NCBI RefSeq assembly: GCF_900114745.1
Contig: NZ_FOUB01000004.1
Span: 79,300-143,299 of the forward strand
Direction of reading: 5' to 3'
Length of the DNA: 64,000 nucleotides
Source of the DNA: Nitrosomonas communis
GTDB taxonomy: Bacteria > Pseudomonadota > Gammaproteobacteria > Burkholderiales > Nitrosomonadaceae
Below, in pieces: positions 53,702 to 61,160 of this stretch. Made by a program: the position numbers and the translations under genes. Numbering within the stretch: position 1 is the first letter of the stretch; each line of letters begins with the position of its first letter. The notes under the pieces were generated by a model. The model saw only the letters and a program-made list of their open reading frames with translations, made no database searches and had not been told where the DNA came from.

Positions 53702-54571
53702 TTAATTGTTAACTTTGACAAAAGAGCCATTTTGTTTGACCCACACTTCATTGGTGAAGGCATCGGAGATACTCCCGGCATCAGTGGCAAAACAGTCGGC
53801 TATAGTCTGGCTAGTAACGGTATTTTTGGTTGCCATGGTGATGGGTGGATTAATGGTCACGCCAGGAATACTTCCAAGTTGTCCTTGCAATGCGCTTGTC
53901 ATGTCGTAGCAAACATCTGAATGGATCGTTAAATTGGTGCTTTCTGCCGGTGCATTCATGGTGCAATGTTTAATGTTGGAGAAATCATTTGCAAGAGATT
54001 GAAATGGGTTGGGAATGCCTGGAATGCTCATGGTAATCCCTTTTATTTCAGAGGAAGTAACGTTGCTGGTGGTGAGTAAGGAAATGCCAGTTGCAGCAGC
54101 TTGGCGAGGGGGCTCACACAAATTGCTGTTCGTGGGAAGTGGAATACATTGCCCATTAGTCGTGACATTGACGACATTGCCACTTTGTGTGTAAACCAGA
54201 CCGGCAGGTACATTGGTTATGTTGCAGGCAGGAATGCTGCCATTGCCACCTGAATTGGCAATGTGGTTGATCATATTGGGCAGACTGTCAATGAAGGTGG
54301 GATTATTGCCCCAAGGTCCTCCTAATACATAAACGCCATTATCAGTCTTATTGACGCCTGCATAAATACCCACTTCAGGGTAGTGCCTGAAAAGCCAAGG
54401 TTCAATACTTTGCGTAGCCTGATGGCTTGGGAAGAATTCACGATAAGTATTCTCAGCCCAGTTGAGCAAGGTTTCAGCATCACTGGCAGTATCTGCTGAT
54501 GCAAAATTGATGCTGCTTAGTAGAGCAAGGGAGCAGGCGGATAAAATAAACTGCTTTATGCGTTGTTTCAT
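53702..54571 (-). CDS. Secreted protein of unknown function
   Basis: 289 residues with a clear Sec signal (MKQRIKQFILSACSLALLSS, cleaved after FASA). The N-terminal module ETLLNWAENTYREFFPSHQA followed by WLFRHYPEVGIYAGVNKTDN and GVYVLGGPWGN occurs in many secreted betaproteobacterial proteins. The middle is Thr/Asn/Ser-rich with several Cys residues (ACNIT, QCIPL, HCTMN, VCYDM, DCFA) that may form disulfides. A site GAGG precedes the ATG. It is divergent from a TetR-type regulator, suggesting a regulatory link. Function unknown. Confidence 0.75.
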   Translation of the reverse strand: MKQRIKQFILSACSLALLSSINFASADTASDAETLLNWAENTYREFFPSHQATQSIEPWLFRHYPEVGIYAGVNKTDNGVYVLGGPWGNNPTFIDSLPNMINHIANSGGNGSIPACNITNVPAGLVYTQSGNVVNVTTNGQCIPLPTNSNLCEPPRQAAATGISLLTTSNVTSSEIKGITMSIPGIPNPFQSLANDFSNIKHCTMNAPAESTNLTIHSDVCYDMTSALQGQLGSIPGVTINPPITMATKNTVTSQTIADCFATDAGSISDAFTNEVWVKQNGSFVKVNN

Positions 54572-54630
54572 TTAAATGACCTCTAATTTAATTTGTTGAA
54601 ATTTGTTTTTATTGAATTGGTTAGAGTATC

Positions 54631-54685
54631 CTATCTTTATATCGAGATAGAAAACTGCGAGCATGTTCACTTATTTCCTATAGGA
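54631..54685. promoter_or_regulatory. Two short inverted repeats in the TetR divergent promoter region
   Basis: CTATCT-N8-AGATAG at 54631-54650 and the palindrome TCCTATAGGA at 54676-54685, both between the secreted-protein gene and the TetR gene. Such placement is usual for a TetR self-regulating operator. Proposed only by position and symmetry. Confidence 0.35.
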
Positions 54686-54754
54686 TATAAAGTACGATTT
54701 AACAAATTAATGTGTATTTCTCGCAATCGAGAAGGAATCGTTTAGGAGGGCAAA

Positions 54755-55399
54755 ATGATAACAGAAAGCGAAAATATCCGTGATGCCATTGTCAATACTG
54801 GAGTTGCAATTGCGGCACGTACTTCGTGGGAAGCCGTTCGTTTTTATGATATTGCGGCTGAAATGAATATTTCCTTGGATGAGATACGCAACTACTTTCG
54901 TGAAAAAGAAGAACTGGTTGATGCCTGGTTTGAGCGTGCAGACGGCATCATGCTCAGAGAAGCAAATACTGCTGAGTTCTCAGCACTGACACCGCAGCAG
55001 CGTATTCATGATCTTGTCATGATTTGGCTGGATGCTCTGGCAGTTCAGCGCAAGGTAACACGTCAAATGATTTTGGCAAAGCTTGAACCCGGACATATCC
55101 ATATTCAGATCCCGGCAGTGATGCGTATTAGTCGAACTGTGCAATGGATTCGTGAAGCCACGCAACGTGATGCCACTTTTCTGCGGCGTGCGTTGGAGGA
55201 ATCGGCTTTGACCACTGTTTATCTGATGACGTTCTTTTTCTGGATGCGCGATGAAACACCCGGATCGAAGAGTACGCGACAATTCCTCAATCGCAATCTA
55301 GGATTGGCAATGTGGCTGGGGCAGACTATTTATGGTGGTAACAAGTCAAGTACCACCCCAGCATCAGTACCTCGAATCAGTGCATCTTCCAGCAAATAA
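54755..55399 (+). CDS. TetR-family transcriptional regulator
   Basis: 214 residues, with a strong AGGAGG ribosome site. Residues ~8-55 form the TetR helix-turn-helix: DAIVNTGVAIAARTSWEAVR and FYDIAAEMNISLDEIRNYFR EKEELVDAW-type text. The C-terminal ligand domain is not of a well-known type; segments such as MTFFFWMRDETPGSKSTRQF recall TetR proteins grouped near COQ9-like families. It may control itself and the divergent secreted protein. The downstream membrane hydrolase starts 24 bases later, possibly co-transcribed. Confidence 0.85.
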   Translation: MITESENIRDAIVNTGVAIAARTSWEAVRFYDIAAEMNISLDEIRNYFREKEELVDAWFERADGIMLREANTAEFSALTPQQRIHDLVMIWLDALAVQRKVTRQMILAKLEPGHIHIQIPAVMRISRTVQWIREATQRDATFLRRALEESALTTVYLMTFFFWMRDETPGSKSTRQFLNRNLGLAMWLGQTIYGGNKSSTTPASVPRISASSSK

Positions 55400-55423
55400 T
55401 CGACTCACTGATCATCCCATGTG

Positions 55424-56470
55424 ATGGATACCTTGACCCATGCCTTAAGCGGTGCCTTGCTGGTGCGTTCAGCCGAGCCAGTGCTGCCGATATTAAAAGC
55501 ACTGCCAGTGCGTACCCGCCTCATCGCCGGCATGACGGCGGCAGCTTTTCCTGATATGGATGCTGTCTTACGATTGGTCGATACGCTGACCTATCTTAAC
55601 TGGCATCAAGGCCCCACCCATTCACTCGTGATGTTACCGCTCTGGGCATTTCTCTTGGCTCATCTATTCTCGAAGGTTGCGCGCGGCCGTTATTCATGGC
55701 GGCTTTTTTTAATTCCGTCCGGCCTTGGGATCGCCATTCATATAGCGGAAGATTTGATTACTTCTTATGGATTGATGCTGCTGGCACCTTTCTCTACCGA
55801 ACGATTTTCTCTGCCGCTTGCCTTTGTCGTTGACTTATGGTTCAGTGTTATTATCATCTTGGGACTGGTCATGAGCCACATTTTTCCAGAAAAGAAATAT
55901 ATCGCTGGTTCTGCACTCATTTGTCTGACTATTTATGTGGTATTTTTAGTCTCTTTGCATGAACGGGCCAAGGACATTGGTATGGCCTATGTTCAGAAAA
56001 TGGCCCTGCCTGACGCAGAAATCAGCGTATTGCCGCAGCCTTTTTCGCCCTTCAACTGGCAGATCGTTGTCCTGCAAGGAGAAACCTATCATATTTTATT
56101 GGTTAAGTTATCATCTGGTTCTTCGGCGATATTTCCTGATCATGGTGTGTTATCAAACATGCTTGCCGCTTATCAGTCGTTGATTTCAGCAAAGTGGCAG
56201 CAACACAAACGGTTTGGTGATAGTCCTGTTGATACCATGCTGGTACGCGAAGCCTGGCATCAACCTGTCTTGGCAGATTTCCGACGGTTTGCGGTATTTC
56301 CACAATTCGATAGAATTGACACCTCTGAAAAAGGGGTATGTATCTGGTTTTACGATTTACGGTTTAAATTTCCCATGCTGCCCCCATCATTTCGCTATGG
56401 CGGGTGCAAGGAAGAAGGGAGCGCTAATTGGTATTTGCAACGTCAGAAAGGCGCTTTCTGGATTGATTAA
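55424..56470 (+). CDS. Membrane-bound metal-dependent hydrolase (YdjM family)
   Basis: 348 residues from the ATG at 55424 (a GTG directly before it is in frame). The N-terminus MDTLTHALSGALLVRSAEPV carries the first His motif, AAFPDMDAVLRLVDTLTYLN the Asp motif, and HQGPTHSLVMLPLWAFLLAH the HRGxTHS motif of the YdjM/LexA-binding inner-membrane family (PF04307), followed by IAIHIAEDLITSYG. Five or six helices lie in residues 1-185; the C-terminal half is soluble and without motifs. Substrate unknown. Confidence 0.87.
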   Translation: MDTLTHALSGALLVRSAEPVLPILKALPVRTRLIAGMTAAAFPDMDAVLRLVDTLTYLNWHQGPTHSLVMLPLWAFLLAHLFSKVARGRYSWRLFLIPSGLGIAIHIAEDLITSYGLMLLAPFSTERFSLPLAFVVDLWFSVIIILGLVMSHIFPEKKYIAGSALICLTIYVVFLVSLHERAKDIGMAYVQKMALPDAEISVLPQPFSPFNWQIVVLQGETYHILLVKLSSGSSAIFPDHGVLSNMLAAYQSLISAKWQQHKRFGDSPVDTMLVREAWHQPVLADFRRFAVFPQFDRIDTSEKGVCIWFYDLRFKFPMLPPSFRYGGCKEEGSANWYLQRQKGAFWID

Positions 56471-56531
56471 ACGGTTTGAGCTATTGTTAGTTTAGCTCAT
56501 GACTCACTATTTTTCCCTGGAAAGGAATATT

Positions 56532-57758
56532 ATGATCGAAAGATCTACGATCAAGATTTTAATTCTTGACGATGATAAGCTTATGCTCAAAATGTTGGCA
56601 CGAATGCTGGCAAACCATGGATTTACTTCTGTTGTTTGCTGCGATAAGGGGTCCGATGCATTAGGGCAAGTAGATAACGAGGCAACCCGACCTGATCTGA
56701 TATTGCTTGATTTGAACATGCCGGGAATGGACGGGATCGAATTTGTGCGTTATCTCGTTGAGCGGCAGTTTACGGGCAGCTTGATTCTTGTGAGCGGCGA
56801 GGATGAGCGTATGCTGAGAACGGCTGAGAGATTGGTGCAAGCACATAAAATTCATATGCTGGGTTATTTGCAAAAACCAGTTAAACCTGAGGCGATGCTC
56901 GCTTTATTGACGCAATGGGCGCCGCCAGTACCCATTAAACCATTCAAAGCTAAAAAGATATATAGCGCGGAAGAAATCAGAGCCGCCATTAAAGAAGGCG
57001 CGCTGGTTAATTACTATCAACCCAAGGTATCTGTTGCCAGTGGCACAGTAGTGGGTGTGGAGACGTTGGTGCGTTGGCATCATCCTAAAGATGGCCTCGT
57101 TTTTCCAAATCAATTTATTCATGTAGCAGAGGAACATGGCCTGATCAATGATTTAACTCAGTTCGTCCTTTTACAAGCATTTACACAAGCTAAAAAATGG
57201 CAGCAGGAAGGGTTTGAGTTACGGGTTTCTGTCAATGTGTCTATGGATAATCTGACTTCTTTGGATTTCCAGGATCACGTTGTTAAGCTTGCTGCCGACG
57301 CCGGAATTTTACCGCAAAAACTGGTGCTGGAAATTACCGAGAGTCAGTTGATGGGGGATATGCGCGTGTCGCTCGAGATTCTGACGCGGCTGCGCTTGAA
57401 GCGCTTTCGTCTTTCCATCGATGATTTTGGTACCGGACATTCTTCACTGGCGCAATTACGCGATATTCCCTTTGATGAGCTCAAGATCGATCAGGGGTTC
57501 GTCCACCGGGCTTGGAAAGATGAAACGCTGCGTGTGATTTATGATGCGAGTCTGGCATTGGCTAAGCAATTAAATATGGAATCAGTGGCGGAAGGGGTCG
57601 AAGATAGGGATGACTGGGAATTACTGCGCCGTACTGGCTGTGATCTCGCGCAAGGTAATTTTGTCTCCAAACCATTATTGGCCGAAGAAATTCCTGAATG
57701 GATAAAAGTTTGGCTAAACAGGGTGCAAACTGAGCTTTTGGTACAGAGCACAAACTGA
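56532..57758 (+). CDS. Response regulator with REC and EAL domains (c-di-GMP phosphodiesterase)
   Basis: 408 residues from ATG 56532, with AAGGA at the right distance; the frame is open to 56499 without such a site. REC domain: ILDDDKLMLKMLARML, phospho-acceptor Asp60 in LILLDLNMPGMDG and Lys in GYLQKPVKPE. EAL domain: VGVETLVRWHHP (the EAL motif reads ETL, catalytic Glu kept), RVSVNVSMDNL, VLEITESQL, LSIDDFGTGHSSLAQL (DDFG), FDELKIDQGFV and ESVAEGVEDRDDW. Metal and catalytic residues appear intact, so it should degrade c-di-GMP, like VieA/RocR. No kinase is adjacent. Confidence 0.92.
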   Translation: MIERSTIKILILDDDKLMLKMLARMLANHGFTSVVCCDKGSDALGQVDNEATRPDLILLDLNMPGMDGIEFVRYLVERQFTGSLILVSGEDERMLRTAERLVQAHKIHMLGYLQKPVKPEAMLALLTQWAPPVPIKPFKAKKIYSAEEIRAAIKEGALVNYYQPKVSVASGTVVGVETLVRWHHPKDGLVFPNQFIHVAEEHGLINDLTQFVLLQAFTQAKKWQQEGFELRVSVNVSMDNLTSLDFQDHVVKLAADAGILPQKLVLEITESQLMGDMRVSLEILTRLRLKRFRLSIDDFGTGHSSLAQLRDIPFDELKIDQGFVHRAWKDETLRVIYDASLALAKQLNMESVAEGVEDRDDWELLRRTGCDLAQGNFVSKPLLAEEIPEWIKVWLNRVQTELLVQSTN

Positions 57759-57760
57759 TC

Positions 57761-57866
57761 AATTCTATTTCCAGATTAAAAATGACGCGAAGGCAAGTCG
57801 CAGACAGTATGAATAATACGGCAAGGTGAAGCTGACAAAATCAGTTTTGATTTAGAAATGGAATAA
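57761..57866 (+). repeat. MITE-like dispersed repeat, copy 12 (orientation A)
   Basis: 106 bp, AATTCTATTTCCAGATTAAA to GATTTAGAAATGGAATAA. It fills almost all the space between the convergent EAL regulator and S-formylglutathione hydrolase genes, starting three bases after one stop and ending five bases before the other. Confidence 0.93.
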
Positions 57867-57870
57867 GACG

Positions 57871-58722
57871 CTATAGCTGGCTAAGCTGATCGTAATGATG
57901 CTGTAAATGATCTGTCATGAAGGTGCTGATAAAGTAATAACCGTGGTCATACCCATCATGGCGGCGTATTGTCAGAGGTTGCCCGTGTAGCCGGCAGGCT
58001 GCTTCAAAACGATCTAGTTGCAATTGCTCTGCCAGGAACGGGTCGTTGAGGCCTTGATCAATGAGGAGCGCAGGTAATCGATAGCCTGCTTCGATTAAGG
58101 CGGTCGCATCATGTTCGTACCAAGTCCCGCGGGATGCGCCCAGATAATGACTGAATGCCTTCTGCCCCCAGGGGCAGTGTTGCGGAGCAGCGATCGGAGC
58201 AAATGCCGAAATGGATCGATAGAGCTCTGGACTTCGTAGTGCAAGCGTTAAGGCGCCATGGCCGCCCATAGAGTGACCAAAGATACCGACACGATTTTGC
58301 TCTGCCGGGAAATGTGACAAAATGAGTTGGTACAGCTCCTGTGTCACATAGCTTTCCATTCGGAAATACTTTGACCACGGCGCTTCAGTCGCATCCAGAT
58401 AAAATCCTGCGCCGCTACCCAACTCCCAATCACCTGCTTCACCTGGAATACCTGTCTGGCGAGGGCTGGTATCCATACTGACCAGCATGATACCGAGTTG
58501 AGCAGCCATGCGTTGTGCCCCTGCCTTGATCATAAAGGTTCCTTCCGTGCAGGTGAGTCCGGCAAGAAAGAACAGGACGGGTACTGAGCCTTGCTGAGCC
58601 TGCGGGGGTTGATAGACCGAAAATTGCATCGGCAAACCGATGATTTCTGAAAAATGCTGATAGAAACCTTGTGTGCCTCCAAAACAGCGATGGGTACTAC
58701 GCGTTTCCAGATGAGTCGTCAT
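57871..58722 (-). CDS. fghA: S-formylglutathione hydrolase
   Basis: 283 residues of the esterase D family. The nucleophile Ser is in VGIFGHSMGGHGALTLAL; the oxyanion region LFFLAGLTCTEGTFMIKAGA, MDTSPRQTGIPGEAGDWELG and GAGFYLDATEAPWSKYFRME, and the terminal HDGYDHGYYFISTFM with the catalytic His, are all typical. It hydrolyses S-formylglutathione to formate and glutathione. It begins four bases after the dehydrogenase gene on the same strand, forming the glutathione-dependent formaldehyde detoxification pair. Confidence 0.95.
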   Translation of the reverse strand: MTTHLETRSTHRCFGGTQGFYQHFSEIIGLPMQFSVYQPPQAQQGSVPVLFFLAGLTCTEGTFMIKAGAQRMAAQLGIMLVSMDTSPRQTGIPGEAGDWELGSGAGFYLDATEAPWSKYFRMESYVTQELYQLILSHFPAEQNRVGIFGHSMGGHGALTLALRSPELYRSISAFAPIAAPQHCPWGQKAFSHYLGASRGTWYEHDATALIEAGYRLPALLIDQGLNDPFLAEQLQLDRFEAACRLHGQPLTIRRHDGYDHGYYFISTFMTDHLQHHYDQLSQL

Positions 58723-58726
58723 GCTA

Positions 58727-59833
58727 TTAATAAATGACGACCGAACGGATGGATTTGCCTGCCTTCATCAATTGAAAGCCTTCGTTGATATCTTCCAGCT
58801 TCAGTGTATGGGTAATCAATGGATCGATCTTGATTTTGCCTTCCATATACCAGTCGACGATCCTGGGAACATCGGTGCGACCGCGAGCGCCACCGAAAGC
58901 AGAACCTTCCCATTTGCGGCCTGTGACCAACTGGAAAGGGCGGGTGCTGATTTCAGCGCCGGCTGCTGCCACACCAATGATGATGCTGCGTCCCCATCCC
59001 TTGTGCGTGCATTCCAGTGCTTGTCGCATGAGCTGTGTATTACCGATACATTCAAAGCTGTAGTCGGCACCTCCGCCGGTTAATTGCACGATGTCATCGA
59101 TAATGTTCTCTGTTTTATTGGGGTTGAGGAAATGCGTCATGCCGAATTCCCGCGCCATTTTTTCGCGCACTGGGTTGATATCAATACCGATGATTTTGTC
59201 AGCACCAACCATCCTGGCGCCCTGGATGACATTCAAGCCAATGCCGCCGAGGCCAAATACCGCGATATTGGCTCCAGCTTCTACTTTAGCGGTAAAAACG
59301 ACAGCACCAATGCCAGTAGTGACACCACAACCGATATAGCAGACTTTATCGAAGGGTGCATCCTTGCGAATTTTGGCCAGCGCAATTTCAGGTACGACCA
59401 CATAATTGGAAAAAGTGGAAGTGCCCATGTAATGCAGGATCGGTTTTCCATTGAGTGAAAAGCGGGAAGTAGCATCCGGCATCAAGCCGCGGCCCTGGGT
59501 ACTGCGAATGGCCTGGCATAGATTGGTTTTTCTGGACAGGCAGAATTTGCACTCACGGCACTCCGGCATATACAAGGGAATGACATGGTCGCCCTGCTGC
59601 AATGATTTGACATCAGGACCGGTATCAACCACGACTCCCGCGCCTTCATGCCCCAGGATTGCTGGAAACAGTCCTTCCGGATCGGCGCCGGAAAGGGTGT
59701 AATAATCGGTATGGCAAATGCCGGTCGCTTTGATTTCAACCAGGACTTCGCCGGCTTGCGGAGCCATCAAATCGACTTCTTCAATCGTGAGAGGTTGTCC
59801 TGCCTGCCAGGCAACAGCGGCACGTGTTTTCAT
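58727..59833 (-). CDS. frmA: S-(hydroxymethyl)glutathione dehydrogenase / class III alcohol dehydrogenase
   Basis: 368 residues. MKTRAAVAWQAGQPLTIEEV begins a zinc ADH; the catalytic zinc Cys is in ATGICHTDYYTLSG with LGHEGAGVV, the structural zinc cluster in PECRECKFCLSRKTNLC, and the NAD site in VAVFGLGGIGLN-type text (ANIAVFGLGGIGLNVIQGAR). GCGVTTGIGAV and QLVTGRKWEGSAFGGARGRT are class III markers. It oxidises the formaldehyde-glutathione adduct with NAD. AAGGA lies upstream of the ATG. First gene of the operon with fghA. Confidence 0.96.
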   Translation of the reverse strand: MKTRAAVAWQAGQPLTIEEVDLMAPQAGEVLVEIKATGICHTDYYTLSGADPEGLFPAILGHEGAGVVVDTGPDVKSLQQGDHVIPLYMPECRECKFCLSRKTNLCQAIRSTQGRGLMPDATSRFSLNGKPILHYMGTSTFSNYVVVPEIALAKIRKDAPFDKVCYIGCGVTTGIGAVVFTAKVEAGANIAVFGLGGIGLNVIQGARMVGADKIIGIDINPVREKMAREFGMTHFLNPNKTENIIDDIVQLTGGGADYSFECIGNTQLMRQALECTHKGWGRSIIIGVAAAGAEISTRPFQLVTGRKWEGSAFGGARGRTDVPRIVDWYMEGKIKIDPLITHTLKLEDINEGFQLMKAGKSIRSVVIY

Positions 59834-59990
59834 ACTCGATGATTCCTTTTCGTTTGATCAAATGATATTAAGTGCTCTTCCAGAACGTCAGGTAGTCAGC
59901 ATTCAAAGTCGAGCCAGCTATGGTCAAAATATTAACGTATCATTGGCGTGATAGGGAGTTTTTTTGTCAAGAATTCAGCATGAGTTAGTG

Positions 59991-60038
59991 AAAACGCAGT
60001 TTCGCCAAAATGCAGTTTCGATAAAATGCAGTTTTGCT
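59991..60038 (+). repeat. Three tandem 16-bp repeats
   Basis: AAAACGCAGTTTCGCC, AAAATGCAGTTTCGAT and AAAATGCAGTTTTGCT in direct succession between frmA and the CbiX-like gene. Function unknown; could be a slippage product or binding site. Confidence 0.8.
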
Positions 60039-60065
60039 AATGCAAAATTGTAGCATGCAGCAGAT

Positions 60066-61030
60066 TCATTTATTGACCCCGATCTGCACCATGCGTGCCT
60101 TGATTTGCTCCTCAACCCATTGGACAAACAAGGGATGTGGCGCAAATCCCGAGCCAAGCTCATATTCCAATCCAGCCAAAAACTTTTTCTCACGCCCTTC
60201 GTTCATAACCCGTGCAGGAATAACAAGCGCGTTTCCTCCTTGCTTTTGCGCTTCTTTAACCATGGTACGAACTTTTTCAATCCAGGGGGCACGCTTATCT
60301 GGCCAGTCTTCGCGCCAGGTCGCGGCTCTGATTGCACGAAATTCATTACCGCCTATTTTGCGCATGCGCATAATGAGTGCTTCCAGTGTTTGGAGCCATT
60401 GCTCGTTTTGCTGGTCATCTTCTGAGCCATGTGCCACCAGAATGATGGTTTCTTTGGCCGCCTCTTTGGATAAGGTGCGCGCACGATCAAGCAGGGAAGC
60501 TGCGAATAGCGGATGTGCTCCTATTCCTCCTGTTGTTCGGATGGGTAAAGGGGTGCGGATGCGGGTAGAGATGTTTTTTTACTATGCCATGCTGTACAAA
60601 TCCTTGCCCGCCATGAACTTCATGGACAGATGTTTTTTGAGCCTTGTTTTCTATATCCAGCCCGACCATGCGCTCAATCTCGCGACGAAAGCTTTTTTCC
60701 ATGACAAAGATGCGCACGATAATGGCTGCTTTGGCACCGCGTCGTTCCAGCTTGCGTATGGCACGCTCAATCGTGGACTGATCTGCCATCGAAAATACGA
60801 ATTCGATCTGGTAGCGATTCATCAATAGCTGTGCTGCTTCGCGCATTTGCTCATTCCAGTTAAAATCCGCGCCATATGCCAGAAGCACCACACTAATATC
60901 TTCCGATCTGATTCTGGGATGGATGACTTTTATTCCCCAGAGCATGGCTAGCCAAGATTATCAGCGCTAAAACAAACAGACTTGCCTGGTAAAAGTATTT
61001 CAAGATTACGATGTGCTTGGGTATGTACAT
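60066..61030 (-). pseudogene. CbiX/SirB-like (sirohydrochlorin chelatase-type) secreted protein, frameshifted
   Basis: Three pieces in different frames read together as one gene. From an ATG at 61030 with AGGA upstream, a signal peptide is encoded (YFYQASLFVLALIILASHAL); the next frame (60945 down) holds ISVVLLAYGADFNWNEQMRE and GAKAAIIVRIFVMEKSF (first CbiX-type half); after a run of seven As (60574-60580 on the plus strand as Ts) the frame breaks, and the next frame continues TTGGIGAHPLFAASLLDRAR and TIILVAHGSEDDQQNEQWLQ (second half) to 60066. Two one-base frameshifts would restore it. The HGSxD motif suggests a chelatase-like fold. Either a true pseudogene or homopolymer sequencing error. 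Confidence 0.7.
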
Positions 61031-61160
61031 GGTTCTAATCCTGATTATGTATGGTATGAGCCTCGCTTCAAATTTTAGAACCCTGCAGTATAATTATACT
61101 GCAAGCAATTAATCACGCTTCCAAGAAGATGTCAGATTAAAATTAACTAGAAGAAAAAAG

